A DNA stretch of 64,000 bases from Acidobacteriota bacterium (GCA_021846275.1 JAJZBZ010000002.1:558001-622000), one strand, 5' to 3'; positions 1 to 8,278 are shown, counted from the stretch's first letter. Made by a program: numbers and translations. Notes: a model not told the origin generated them from the sequence alone.

Positions 1-9
1 AAGACGCAG

Positions 10-336
10 ATGTCCGACCATCAAAATCACCACGAAGAACAGCACGAAGAGAACCACATCGTCAGTCCGAAGATCTATGCGGTGATTGCCGTCGCCTTGC
101 TGCTCTGCACCGCGCTCACGGTTGCCGCCTCTTACGTCGAGATGGGTCCGTGGAATGCCGTCGTCGCCCTGGCCATTGCCGTCTTCAAGGCCACGCTGGT
201 CGTGCTCTTCTTCATGCACATCAAGTACAGCAGCAAGCTGATGAAGCTGACCGTTGGCGCGGGACTCTTCACCTTCCTCGCCCTGGTGGGCATGTCCATG
301 TCGGACTACATCTCGCGCGCGTGGGGCAGCTTCTGA
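10..336 (+). CDS. Cytochrome c oxidase subunit IV family protein
   Basis: Small 108-residue membrane protein of the prokaryotic cytochrome oxidase subunit IV family, an accessory subunit that helps assemble heme-copper terminal oxidases in the inner membrane. A His/Glu-rich cytosolic N-terminus (residues 1-16) is followed by three hydrophobic segments at about 22-42, 50-70 and 78-98. The second carries the family-typical FFMHIKYSS stretch. The length is normal for the family. The other oxidase subunits would lie upstream, outside the window. A terminator hairpin follows directly, so this is probably the last gene of the oxidase operon (inference). Confidence 0.88.
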   Translation: MSDHQNHHEEQHEENHIVSPKIYAVIAVALLLCTALTVAASYVEMGPWNAVVALAIAVFKATLVVLFFMHIKYSSKLMKLTVGAGLFTFLALVGMSMSDYISRAWGSF

Positions 337-359
337 CCCTCAGGCAGCAGGCATTGCAG

Positions 360-390
360 GAGGCTGCCGCCGAGGCAGCCTCTTTTCTTT
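360..390 (+). terminator. Rho-independent terminator after the oxidase gene
   Basis: A 9-bp perfect stem (GAGGCTGCC at 360-368 and GGCAGCCTC at 374-382) with a 5-nt loop is followed by a T-rich tail at 381-390. It lies 24 nt after the stop codon of the subunit IV gene. Confidence 0.8.
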
Positions 391-438
391 GAAGCACACG
401 GCCGGCGACGCGCAAGGCTCGTGGCAGGCGGGGGATGA

Positions 439-1830
439 ATGCTCGAATCGCTTGAATCGCTCAGCCAGAGTCCGCGCATCACCGTTCGCCGCGCCGGAGC
501 ACCCATGCCCGGCGGTCGATCCGTCGTTTACTGGATGCAGCACGCGCAGCGCGCGCTGGACAATCCTGCGCTGGAGACGGCGCTGGAGGTCGCCAACACG
601 CTCGACCTGCCGCTGATCGTCTACTTCGGCGTGATCGCAAACTACCCCAACGCCAACTGGCGACACTACCACTTCCTGGCGCAGGGCCTGCGCGATGTGG
701 CCACCGATCTGGCCGAGCGCGGGATTCCCTTTGTCATTCGCCGCGCCGTCGATGGCCACTCGCTCGAAGCCTTTCTGGCCGAGGTCAAAGCCGCCTTTCT
801 TGTCGGCGACGAAAACGTCTGTCGCGAGCCGGAGCGCTGGCGGCGCGCGCTGGCCTCACGCCTGGCCATTCCGTACTGGACCGTCGATGCCGATGTCGTC
901 GTTCCCTCGGCGATCTTCAACCGCAGCTTTGTCCTGCTCCATCATTTCCGGCCTCACCTGCGCGCGCAGCTCGAGGACTGGCTTCGGCCCATTCCTGCGA
1001 TGGCGCCGGTTCGTCGGTGGAGCGCCGCAGTGCCCGGTGGCTGGAATCAGGCAGGCGAAATCACGGACGGCTTTCCCGCAGAGTTCGACCGCTGCATCCG
1101 GCCCGTCGACACCTTCACTGGCGGCACGCACGCCGCGCTCACCCGTCTCGGCGAGTTCACCTCCAGCCAGCTTGGCGACTACAATGAGCGGCGCAACCAG
1201 CCGGAGGTGCGCGGCACCAGCCAGATGAGTCCCTATCTGCACTATGGGCACATCTCGCCGGTCACCATCGCGCTGGCCGCGCGCGAGGCTGCGGCGCAGG
1301 GCAAGGCGGACCTGGCCACGGTCGACAAGTATCTCGACGAGCTGATCGGCTGGCGCGAGCTGTCGGTGCTCTTCGTGCGCCACAATCCTCATTACGACAC
1401 ATGGGAGTGCGCCGAGCCGTGGGCGCAGCGGTCGCTGCTCGCCCACGCGAGCGACCCGCGCCCCTGGCTCTACACGCTCGAACAACTGGAGCGCGCCGAG
1501 ACGCACGACGAACTGTGGAACGCGGCGCAGCGGGAGATGGTCCGGACGGGCTGGATGCACAACTACATGCGGATGTACTGGGCCAAAAAAATCCTCGAGT
1601 GGTCGCCGTCGGTCGCCGCCGGCTACAAGTGGGCGGTCACGCTCAACGACCGCTACGAGCTGGACGGACGCGACCCGAATGGCTACGCCGGGATCGCATG
1701 GGCAATGGTCGGCAAGCACGACCGCCCGTGGTTTGACCGGCCCGTCTTCGGCCTCGTGCGCTACATGGCTGGCGGAAGCACGGGCAGGAAATTCGACTCA
1801 GAACGGTATATCGCCCAGAATCCGGGTTGA
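439..1830 (+). CDS. phr: Class II deoxyribodipyrimidine (CPD) photolyase
   Basis: A 463-residue FAD-dependent photolyase that splits UV-induced cyclobutane pyrimidine dimers using blue light. The N-terminal alpha/beta domain (about 25-160) includes the VVYWMQHAQRA start typical of class II enzymes. The C-terminal helical FAD domain holds the class II signatures SPYLHYGHISP, YLDELIGWREL, GWMHNYMRMYWAKKI and DPNGYAGIAWAMVGKHDRPW. The length is normal (about 450). The ATG at 439 has a G-rich stretch (GGGGG) just upstream. It stands alone between a terminator and a repeat-bearing spacer, which suits a monocistronic light-repair gene. Confidence 0.95.
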   Translation: MLESLESLSQSPRITVRRAGAPMPGGRSVVYWMQHAQRALDNPALETALEVANTLDLPLIVYFGVIANYPNANWRHYHFLAQGLRDVATDLAERGIPFVIRRAVDGHSLEAFLAEVKAAFLVGDENVCREPERWRRALASRLAIPYWTVDADVVVPSAIFNRSFVLLHHFRPHLRAQLEDWLRPIPAMAPVRRWSAAVPGGWNQAGEITDGFPAEFDRCIRPVDTFTGGTHAALTRLGEFTSSQLGDYNERRNQPEVRGTSQMSPYLHYGHISPVTIALAAREAAAQGKADLATVDKYLDELIGWRELSVLFVRHNPHYDTWECAEPWAQRSLLAHASDPRPWLYTLEQLERAETHDELWNAAQREMVRTGWMHNYMRMYWAKKILEWSPSVAAGYKWAVTLNDRYELDGRDPNGYAGIAWAMVGKHDRPWFDRPVFGLVRYMAGGSTGRKFDSERYIAQNPG

Positions 1831-1930
1831 AGCGGCGGCTGGAGTGAGTCGCCGGAAGATCTGTTGGCGAGGCGGGATTGCGATCGGACGATAAGAGCCT
1901 GTTATTCAATGACATGGATTGTGTTTTTGG

Positions 1931-2020
1931 GGGTTACCTGTTGGCTATTAACCCGGTTACCCCCCCAGGGGGGGTGGTATTAATTTTCTTGCCAACGAAA
2001 CAATGGCGAAATGTTTACTG
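1931..2020 (-). repeat. Dispersed ~90-bp element, copy A (inverted relative to copy B at 62608-62695)
   Basis: The reverse complement of this stretch matches 62608-62695 with only a few mismatches and short gaps. The shared core includes TTCGTTGGCAAGAAAAT, a C-run/G-run palindrome (CCCCCC-T-GGGGGGG) and GTAACCGGGTTAATAG. The centre can fold as a GC hairpin flanked by TTAA on both sides. No ORF is evident inside. The rest of the spacer between the photolyase and 2332 holds only a short direct-repeat array. Confidence 0.85.
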
Positions 2021-2143
2021 ATTTGCCGCCATGAGCGCTCGGCCGGGGGCTGCGGCTGGACGGAACCGGCGCGGGGCGGGACTGGGAAGGACAGTATGGC
2101 ATGGATGGGGATAATTGGATGCCAGTTTTTGGGAAAAAGTTTT

Positions 2144-2177
2144 CAGTCGTCAGTCGTCAGGGGTCAGTCGTCAGGGG
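2144..2177 (+). repeat. GTCAGTCGTCAG-type short direct repeats
   Basis: Tandem and near-tandem copies of CAGTCGTCAG with GGGTCAGTCGTCAGGGG variants. The same motif recurs in the spacers at 55.6-55.9 kb and 62.3-62.9 kb, and on the other strand near 55.31 kb. It has the look of an unselected intergenic simple repeat of this genome. Confidence 0.75.
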
Positions 2178-2331
2178 GAATTGCTGCTCGGGGGATGGAT
2201 GCCGAGTGCGGGAGCGCCGCTGGATTGTGAGCGCGGAAGAATGGTGTGGCGGCGTGAGTTGTGGCAAAATGATTGCTCAGACGGGAGCGATCCCGCTGGC
2301 GCGGGGCTGAGCCGCGCGGAAAGGATTCTGT

Positions 2332-2472
2332 ATGGGATTGCATGCGTTTCTGCCGTCCGGCGATTTCTGGATTGGATTTGCCATTGGAATTTCGATTGCC
2401 GCAGGGGTGGTTGCCCTGCCGTCTGTGCTGCATTCTTTTCACCGCCGCCGCAACGCGCGGCTGGACGGATGA
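2332..2472 (+). CDS. Small single-pass membrane protein (46 aa)
   Basis: An ATG at 2332 is preceded by AAAGGAT at a spacing of about 6 nt and opens a 46-codon frame ending with TGA at 2470-2472. The product starts MGLHAFLPSGDFWIGFAIG, continues as one hydrophobic segment (residues 12-33) and ends in a basic tail rich in His/Arg (HRRR at 37-40 region). This architecture, a short transmembrane helix with a positive cytosolic tail, is what one expects of a real membrane microprotein. I do not recognise a family. It lies 23 nt upstream of the next small gene and may be cotranscribed with it. Confidence 0.55.
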   Translation: MGLHAFLPSGDFWIGFAIGISIAAGVVALPSVLHSFHRRRNARLDG

Positions 2473-2495
2473 AAGCTGGCGTATACTGGTGGCGT

Positions 2496-2738
2496 ATGAG
2501 CGAGCATGTGATCAAAAATCCTGTTCCGACGCCTGAAGAGATGGCGATCCTGCTGGATGTTCCTCAGGAGCGGGTGGAGGCGCTTCGGCGTATTCTGCTT
2601 CCGGTCGATACGGTTGACTCGGCATCGGTGCGCGGCATTGCGAGGAAAAGGTCGGTTTCCGGTGTTGCGGCTCCGGCGAAGGGCGGACTGGGAGCGGGAA
2701 GGAAGTCTCGTTCGCTTGCCAAGGCCTCATCGCGTTGA
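2496..2738 (+). CDS. Small basic protein, putative partner of the decayed downstream gene
   Basis: An 80-residue protein that begins MSEHVIKNPVPTPEEMAI and carries a helical segment (LLDVPQERVEALRRIL) followed by a basic Ser/Gly/Ala-rich tail. The first part resembles small proteins I have seen encoded just upstream of genes whose product starts with a VFLNIPYD motif (from memory, not a search). Here exactly such a sequence follows, out of frame and overlapping the 3' end of this gene. That arrangement suggests a two-gene unit whose second member is broken. No function is known to me. A helix-turn-helix-like role is possible but not shown. Confidence 0.55.
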   Translation: MSEHVIKNPVPTPEEMAILLDVPQERVEALRRILLPVDTVDSASVRGIARKRSVSGVAAPAKGGLGAGRKSRSLAKASSR

Positions 2739-2919
2739 ATCCGTCTTCCTGAACATTCCCTATGATAAAGAGTTTGAAGACCTTTATCTGGCCTATATTG
2801 TTGGTCTTACGTGTTTTTTGAGGGTCGCGTCAAGTTGGAGCCGCAAGGCGCAGCGTTTTGACTCTTCCGTCGTCGTTGAATGCGGCTGGTGGGTAACGGT
2901 GGTTGATTTTTGGACGTAG
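2722..2919 (+). pseudogene. Remnant of a VFLNIPYD-type (possibly TIR/nucleotide-binding-like) protein
   Basis: In the frame that overlaps the end of the small gene at 2496-2738, the translation reads VESVFLNIPYDKEFEDLY and LAYIVGLT. This closely resembles the N-terminal Rossmann-like start (first beta strand and helix) of a widespread uncharacterised bacterial family. After about 30 residues similarity is lost, the frame turns into low-quality sequence and stops at 2919. A shift of frame near 2820 yields RVKLEPQG, which could be a further scrap. The gene is therefore truncated or frameshifted. The sequence from 2920 to 3146 holds no recognisable gene and is visibly AT-richer than the flanks. 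Confidence 0.5.
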
Positions 2920-3146
2920 TTAATCCTCAAAATTGCAAAGTGCGATTTCGCAAGGGAAGGAATCCTCCAGATAGTGCTTCCGTCCTCTGCTTAGGGAGTC
3001 TGAAAATCTCACATGTCTGATCTGCAGACCCGAAGTCCCGACGTCTGCACTCTAGCGAACGCACTGTTGCGCTTACGAACATAGCGATACATGAGAGAAT
3101 TGCAGTATGGTTGAATGTAGTATTTCCGGGTGTAGAGGATATCTCA

Positions 3147-4130
3147 ATGGCAATCCTTTCAGCGCCGCTGATTTTAGAACCTTCTGCCGAGCGGAAAACC
3201 CCCTCCGGCCAGAAGGTATACCTCCCCTTAAACCAAGTCATAGCCGATAACTCCATTACTTGCATTAGGGAGTTGCCTGATTCTTCGGTTCATTTGATTT
3301 TGAGCGATATCCCCTACGGCATTGGTGCCGAAGATTGGGACGTATTGCATGACAATACAAACTCTGCTTATCTAGGTTCTAGCCCTGCACAGGAAAAAGC
3401 TGGGGCTGTCTTTAAGAGGCGCGGAAAACCGATTAATGGTTGGTCTCAGGCTGATCGAGAAATTCCCAAACAGTATTACGAGTGGTGCTCTAGTTGGGCT
3501 TCTGAATGGTTTCGTGTCTTGAAGCCAGGTGGTACAGCCTTCGTTTTTTCTGGTCGTCGCTTTGCGCATCGATGTATATGTGCGCTCGAAGATGCGGGAT
3601 TCTCTTTCAAGGACATGCTCTGTTGGGTCCGCGACCATGCCCCTCATAGGGCGCAGCGCCTCAGTATTGTTTTCGACCGCCGCGGGGATGTAATTTCGTC
3701 ACATGAATGGCAAGGTTGGCGCGTAGGTAATCTTCGGCCGTCATTCGAGCCGATTCTTTGGTTTATTAAGCCCTACAAAATAGGAACTACGATAGCCGAT
3801 AACGCCCTCAGTCACGGTGTTGGTCCATTCAATGAAGAAGCATTTCTGCGATATGTTAAGGGGGCTGACAATATCATTAATTGCGGGTTTAGCCAAGGCG
3901 AGGGCGGATTACATCCTACTCAAAAACCTGTCCGCCTCATGCAGGCTCTGATTGAACTGACAACAAGGCAGGGGCAAATAATTCTAGACCCGTTCGCGGG
4001 GAGCGGTTCATCGCTTGTTGCAGCGCAAAACCTCAAGCGGAACTTTATTGGGTACGAGATGGAGCAAAAATACGTCGACCTCTGCCGCAGCCGGCTCGGA
4101 GCGAGCGATCTATTACCCTTCATGCGATAG
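3147..4130 (+). CDS. HindIII-type site-specific DNA methyltransferase
   Basis: A 327-residue S-adenosylmethionine-dependent DNA amino-methyltransferase that would protect host DNA from the convergent nuclease. The catalytic motif IV (SDIPYG, residues 53-58, a DPPY variant) comes before the SAM-binding motif I (LDPFAGSGSS near the C-terminus), which is the beta-class order and includes many N6-adenine enzymes of the D12/N4-N6 family. HPTQKPVRLM is also present. I chose ATG 3147 because AGAGGA lies about 8 nt upstream. A TTG at 3111 would add 12 residues. The gene overlaps the end of the nuclease gene by 11 bp and is AT-richer than the genome average, which suggests transfer. Confidence 0.92.
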   Translation: MAILSAPLILEPSAERKTPSGQKVYLPLNQVIADNSITCIRELPDSSVHLILSDIPYGIGAEDWDVLHDNTNSAYLGSSPAQEKAGAVFKRRGKPINGWSQADREIPKQYYEWCSSWASEWFRVLKPGGTAFVFSGRRFAHRCICALEDAGFSFKDMLCWVRDHAPHRAQRLSIVFDRRGDVISSHEWQGWRVGNLRPSFEPILWFIKPYKIGTTIADNALSHGVGPFNEEAFLRYVKGADNIINCGFSQGEGGLHPTQKPVRLMQALIELTTRQGQIILDPFAGSGSSLVAAQNLKRNFIGYEMEQKYVDLCRSRLGASDLLPFMR

Positions 4131-5061
4131 ATAAAATGCCGTTGTCCCCGAAGTCGCGAACGATTTGTTCTCGCCCGTTGATATTGCGGCCTTCTATCAA
4201 GTGGCGAATAGCATCTTCTTTGCTCATCCGCATAATACTCTCCCGTTCACGCGCCAAAATTGTGAGAGCTTCTTCTTTTAATACTGTGATGGATTCTGTT
4301 GTCGCGAGTTTCTCCTCTTGCCATAAAGCCGCAATGGTCCCGTTCCTGCTGAGCATCTCGCGGTTAATGCAAGTCCAATACGCGGCCGCGTCTTGGGTTG
4401 GATTGAGTTCACTGGTACAATTGAGAATACACGATAGTAAGTCTTGTGCTTCAGTTGCTCTAGAATTAGTTGAAAACCTCACCAAGACGGATAAATGCGA
4501 GTATGAAAAAACACAAACATTCCGTGTAATTGCCTGATGATAAATTTGACTCCTCCTTGTGGGAAGCTGATAGATTGGACAGACAACCATTGCGTGAGGT
4601 TTACCGCGTTTCCAAGTGTGCATTGCCTCAATTTTGAAGTCTTTTTGGTTCTTTGCAGTTCTACTCATTCGAAAGGCCTTTGCGTCGGCGACCAGAGAAT
4701 AACTCCCAGCTACAGCCTCAACATCAGCAGAATTCGCTCTCTCGGCTAAAACCAGACTCGTTAGTCCAATATGTCGATACGCTGAGGCGAGAAGTGAGTC
4801 CGTATATTTTGAGTAGAGTTTTTCCTCGCTTGAATCACGTCCATAACGTTCGGGAATAGCACCGCATAATCGCAAATGATCAAGCAATGCGGGAACACCT
4901 TCCCTCTCGATCTCGCAAGTCATTTTTCGGTCCACCTCGGCAGTGTCGTTGCCAAATTCTCCACTACTTTCGGCGATGTCTTCTATCCAACGTTGCCTTC
5001 TTTGGATAGCAAGCTCTGTGAGAACTTCAAAGGGCATTGGGACTTTGTCTCTCCATTCCAA
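4120..5061 (-). CDS. HindIII-family type II restriction endonuclease
   Basis: A 313-residue protein whose segment at residues 121-142 (YSLVADAKAF, then RMSRTAKNQKDF) is nearly the same as the catalytic region of R.HindIII as I remember it. The putative catalytic residues are D113, D126 and K128 (a D-xn-DxK PD-type core). The upstream EEKLYSKYTD also matches the HindIII pattern. The likely recognition site is AAGCTT (inference from family). It converges tail-to-tail with the methyltransferase, overlapping by 11 bp at 4120-4130, so the pair is expressed from opposite ends. It is AT-rich like its partner. Confidence 0.9.
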   Translation of the reverse strand: MEWRDKVPMPFEVLTELAIQRRQRWIEDIAESSGEFGNDTAEVDRKMTCEIEREGVPALLDHLRLCGAIPERYGRDSSEEKLYSKYTDSLLASAYRHIGLTSLVLAERANSADVEAVAGSYSLVADAKAFRMSRTAKNQKDFKIEAMHTWKRGKPHAMVVCPIYQLPTRRSQIYHQAITRNVCVFSYSHLSVLVRFSTNSRATEAQDLLSCILNCTSELNPTQDAAAYWTCINREMLSRNGTIAALWQEEKLATTESITVLKEEALTILARERESIMRMSKEDAIRHLIEGRNINGREQIVRDFGDNGILSIA

Positions 5062-5401
5062 GATTCGCTAATGGATGGAATATCACATTAGATCGTGGAG
5101 AGTCGATGCGAAACGCCTTGGTGAGGGGCATTTTTCGGCAGCGATGGCTGGGAAGGCTTCATGTCTTGAGGATGTTTTTTTGTTTGGGTTGCGTTTTGGG
5201 TGGGGGTGGGAGTAGGATTCGGACATGCCTCGATGTCGCTAGTGCCGTGTTGGTGCTTATGCCGAGGCAGTCGTGCGTCTTCCCCTTACATTGAAAAGCT
5301 GGTTGTGAAGATGGCATGTTGGGTTTCCTGCCTTGTCCGGGAATGAAAATCGGGTGTTGAAACCTGCGCCCGCCTTACGGACTCCAAGGGAGGGATGGAC
5401 G
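5062..5401. other. Spacer without a supported gene
   Basis: The 340 bp between the restriction gene start and cysK hold no ORF that I can support. A G-rich run with GGATTCGG near 5215 superficially recalls a tRNA 3' half but does not fold. The cysK ribosome binding site (GGGAGGG) lies at the right end. Confidence 0.5.
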
Positions 5402-6370
5402 ATGGCGATTGCAGCGAATGTGACGGAGTTGATTGGGAAGACGCCGCTGGTGCGGCTGAATCGTCTGGCGGCGGGGCTGCCGGGCGAGGTGGTGTTGAAG
5501 CTGGAAAGCATGAACCCGATGAGCAGCGTGAAGGACCGGATCGGGCTGGCGATGATTGAGTCTGCCGAGCGGCAGGGACAGATCAGGCCGGGCGAGACGG
5601 TGTTGATTGAGCCGACGAGCGGGAATACCGGGATTGGCCTGGCGTTTGTGGCGGCGGTGAAGGGGTATCGTCTGATTCTGACGATGCCGGAGACGATGAG
5701 CATGGAGCGGCGCGTGGTGCTGCGGAGCCTGGGCGCGGAGCTGGTGTTGACGCCGGGGCCGAATGGGATGAAGGGCGCGATTGCCAAGGCCGAGGAGCTG
5801 AAGGCGGCGACGCCGGGAAGCGTGATCCTGGGCCAGTTTGATAATCCGGCGAATCCGGCGATCCACTACTGGACGACGGGGCCGGAGATATGGGCCGATG
5901 CCGACGGGAAGGTGGATGTTTTTGTCTCCGCGGTGGGGACGGGCGGGACGCTGACCGGGACGGGAAGGTTTCTGAAGGAGAAGAATCCGGAGCTGAAGAT
6001 TGTGGCGGTGGAGCCGGTGGATAGCGCGGTGCTGTCGGGCGGCAAGCCGGGTCCGCACAAGATACAGGGGATTGGCGCGGGGTTTGTGCCGTCGATTCTG
6101 GACGCGAAGCTGATGGACGAGATTGTGACGGTGACGAACGACGAGGCGATTGAGACGGCGAAGCGGCTGCCGCGCGAGGAGGGATTGTTTGTCGGGATCA
6201 GCTCGGGCGCGGCGGTGTTTGCGGCGCTGAAGGTGGCGGCGAGGCCGGAAAGCGCAGGCAAGCGGATTGTGGCGATCATTCCGAGCTTTGGCGAGCGGTA
6301 TCTTTCGAGCGTGCTGTTTGATTCGATTCGGGCGGAGATGCAGGCGCTGACGGCGCAGCCGGTGGCGTAA
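5402..6370 (+). CDS. cysK: Cysteine synthase A (O-acetylserine sulfhydrylase)
   Basis: A 322-residue PLP enzyme that makes cysteine from O-acetylserine and sulfide in the cytosol. The PLP lysine is K44 in the SSVKDR motif. The TSGNTGIG substrate loop and the [11 protein letters not shown] phosphate-binding loop are intact, as is ISSGAA near the C-terminus. The ATG at 5402 follows GGGAGGG at a good distance. Upstream in-frame codons lack such a site. The next gene on the same strand is cysE, which supplies O-acetylserine, so the two form one pathway unit. The sense strand is strongly G-ending at third positions, unlike the C-ending genes after 52 kb. Confidence 0.96.
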   Translation: MAIAANVTELIGKTPLVRLNRLAAGLPGEVVLKLESMNPMSSVKDRIGLAMIESAERQGQIRPGETVLIEPTSGNTGIGLAFVAAVKGYRLILTMPETMSMERRVVLRSLGAELVLTPGPNGMKGAIAKAEELKAATPGSVILGQFDNPANPAIHYWTTGPEIWADADGKVDVFVSAVGTGGTLTGTGRFLKEKNPELKIVAVEPVDSAVLSGGKPGPHKIQGIGAGFVPSILDAKLMDEIVTVTNDEAIETAKRLPREEGLFVGISSGAAVFAALKVAARPESAGKRIVAIIPSFGERYLSSVLFDSIRAEMQALTAQPVA

Positions 6371-6460
6371 CTGGCCACAGGCGGTTGTGTAACTTGTCGC
6401 AGGCGGCTGGATAACTTCCTGCGGTCGGTTGGGTAACTGCCGACCGCAGGGGTATAACTC
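6367..6460 (+). repeat. 22-bp tandem repeat between cysK and cysE
   Basis: Four imperfect 21-22 bp units start at 6367, 6389, 6411 and 6433, each opening with GTAACT or ATAACT and carrying a CAGGCGG/GCGGTCGG core. A partial fifth unit starts at 6454. The first unit overlaps the cysK stop codon. Confidence 0.8.
6418..6450 (+). other. Perfect 11-bp hairpin in the cysK-cysE spacer
   Basis: CCTGCGGTCGG at 6418-6428 pairs perfectly with CCGACCGCAGG at 6440-6450 around an 11-nt loop. There is no following T-run, so a classical terminator is unlikely. It could slow ribosomes or polymerase, or protect the cysK mRNA end (inference). Confidence 0.65.
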
Positions 6461-6565
6461 GGCGTGAGTCACTGGCTGCGGAAGAATGGGGCGGGTTTGT
6501 CGGCGGTGGCTGGCGAACCCGTCGGCCTTGCCGGAGCGGTGAGCGGCGTGAAAGGTGACGAGAGG

Positions 6566-7318
6566 ATGAGCGTGCTGGGGCGGATGCGGGAAGACATCGA
6601 ATCGGTGATGCGGCGCGACCCGGCGGCGCAGAGCGGGTTGCAGGTGGTGCTGACGACGCCGGGGCTGCATGCGGTGTGGGCGCACAGGCTGAACCACTGG
6701 CTGTGGCGAAGGGGATGGCGGCTCACTGCGCGTGTGTTGTCGCAGGGGGCGCGGTTCTGGACGGGGGTGGAGATTCATCCGGGCGCGAGGCTGGGTCGGC
6801 GGCTGCTGATCGATCACGGGATGGGCGTGGTGATTGGGGAGACGGCGGTGGTGGGCGATGATGTGACGCTGTATCAGGGGGTGACGCTGGGCGGGACGGG
6901 GAATGTGACCGGCGGCGAGACGGCGAAACGGCATCCGACGCTGTGCAACGGGGTGTTTGTGGGGAACAACGCGAATGTGCTGGGGAATATCACGGTGGGG
7001 GAGAATTCGCGTGTGGGAGCCGGGTCGGTGGTGCTGCGGGATGTGCCGCCGAATTCGACGGTGGTGGGAGTGCCGGCGCATATTGTGTATCGGAATGGAG
7101 AGCGTGTGCTGATTACGGATCCGCATGAGATCAAGGATCCGCTGAGCGATGCGCTGATTGCGCTGGCGGCGCGCGTGGAGCGGCTGGAGGCGATGAGCGG
7201 TTGCGCGGATGAGGCGAATGCGGGCGGGGCGTTTGCGGCCGAGGACGAGGAGCGCGAGGCGTACCGGCTGGAGCGCGAGGCGCAGCGGGAGTGGGTGTCG
7301 ATGGGCGAGGGAATCTGA
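6566..7318 (+). CDS. cysE: Serine O-acetyltransferase (short EpsC-like form)
   Basis: Transfers acetyl from acetyl-CoA to serine, giving O-acetylserine for CysK. The short form starts MSVLGRMREDIESVM, the usual beginning of the short family, followed by a hexapeptide-repeat left-handed beta-helix (GVEIHPGARLG to VVGVPAHIVY) with the catalytic-region IDHGMG and GVTLGGTG loop. A C-terminal Glu/Arg-rich extension of about 60 residues follows the helix. I chose ATG 6566. The frame is open back to 6464 and an earlier start would add 34 atypical residues. It lies downstream of cysK behind the tandem repeat. Confidence 0.94.
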   Translation: MSVLGRMREDIESVMRRDPAAQSGLQVVLTTPGLHAVWAHRLNHWLWRRGWRLTARVLSQGARFWTGVEIHPGARLGRRLLIDHGMGVVIGETAVVGDDVTLYQGVTLGGTGNVTGGETAKRHPTLCNGVFVGNNANVLGNITVGENSRVGAGSVVLRDVPPNSTVVGVPAHIVYRNGERVLITDPHEIKDPLSDALIALAARVERLEAMSGCADEANAGGAFAAEDEEREAYRLEREAQREWVSMGEGI

Positions 7319-7419
7319 AGGGCGCGCGGTTTGCGGCGAAGATGAAGTTTTGCGGTGAGGGCGGAAAATCGCGCGGCGGGTTTGTTTGCGGCCAGTCCGG
7401 GCATTTACCATACGAGGTG

Positions 7420-8253
7420 ATGCATCTTTTCAAGCGATATGGAATGAGTGTTTGCGTGGCGGCGCTGGTGGCGTGCGCGGTGACTCCGATGACAGCCCAG
7501 AGCACGGGCAACACGGGAACGTCGAGCACGGGTGGCCAAAGCTCAAGCTCGGGCGCGGCCGGGGCGACGACGACGAACGGGTCAGACCAGTCGGGTGTGC
7601 CGCATCCGCTGACGGCGGAGAATGGCGGGTATCTGGCGATTGATCCGCTGGCGGGCGTGCGGTATGACAATCGGTGGGACGTGTCGGTGCTGATGGGGTC
7701 GGCGCACGTGCATGCGGGGCCGAATCTGCGCGAGGGCGCGGATTTGGGCGGTCTGGATGTTTCGGCTTCTTACTGGCTGACGAAACACTGGGGCATGGAG
7801 GGCAGCGCGCGCGGATATGTGGGCACGACGGGCGTGGCTCCGAATGACCTGCATCTGGATGGATTGTTCATTGCGGAGAGCTTCGGGCTGGTGGGTCCGG
7901 AGTATCTGGGACCGCATAACAAGCATGCGGACATTATTGTGCATGCGCTGGTGGGCGGGGTTTGGGGGGATTTCAATACGGACCTGCGCGGAGCGATGCC
8001 GGGACCGGGCGGACCGGCGGGGATGTATGCCAACCAGTTGACGCTGGGCGCGGCGGTGGGCGGACATATCGACCTGAACCGTTCGCCGCGATGGGTGTTT
8101 CGCGTGTCGCCGGAGGCGCTGCTGTCGACGTATAACGGGACGAGCGCGTATCCGAGGACGCAGTGGAACTTCGGGGTTTCTGTGGGCATGGAGTACAAGT
8201 TCAAGGGGACGCGGTTCAGGAAGCCGAGGGCGATGCCGAAGGCTGTGAAGTAA
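7420..8253 (+). CDS. Exported beta-barrel-like outer membrane protein
   Basis: A 277-residue protein with a clear signal peptide (MHLFKRYG then a hydrophobic stretch, cleavage probably after PMTAQ around residue 27). A Ser/Thr/Gly-rich low-complexity linker follows, then alternating polar/hydrophobic strands with Gly and aromatic residues (YDNRWDVSVLMGSAHVHAG, WNFGVSVGMEYKF), typical of an eight-to-twelve-stranded porin-like barrel. The final KFKGTRFRKPRA tail is basic. I do not recognise a named family. The ATG at 7420 directly follows GAGGTG; the frame is open further upstream, but the signal peptide fixes this start. A terminator follows. Confidence 0.75.
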   Translation: MHLFKRYGMSVCVAALVACAVTPMTAQSTGNTGTSSTGGQSSSSGAAGATTTNGSDQSGVPHPLTAENGGYLAIDPLAGVRYDNRWDVSVLMGSAHVHAGPNLREGADLGGLDVSASYWLTKHWGMEGSARGYVGTTGVAPNDLHLDGLFIAESFGLVGPEYLGPHNKHADIIVHALVGGVWGDFNTDLRGAMPGPGGPAGMYANQLTLGAAVGGHIDLNRSPRWVFRVSPEALLSTYNGTSAYPRTQWNFGVSVGMEYKFKGTRFRKPRAMPKAVK

Positions 8254-8278
8254 GCGTTTTTGGGGATGGGAAACGCGA

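Noticed and set aside
5206-5240. tRNA-like stretch with GGATTCGG
   Set aside because: The flanking bases cannot form the T-stem or an acceptor stem, so it is not a tRNA or a clear remnant.
5037-5294. Short frame across the start of the restriction gene and the spacer
   Set aside because: It runs opposite to the restriction gene start, lacks a ribosome site and gives an unlikely protein.
6418-6450. Intrinsic terminator after cysK
   Set aside because: The hairpin is perfect but no T-run follows, so termination is not supported.
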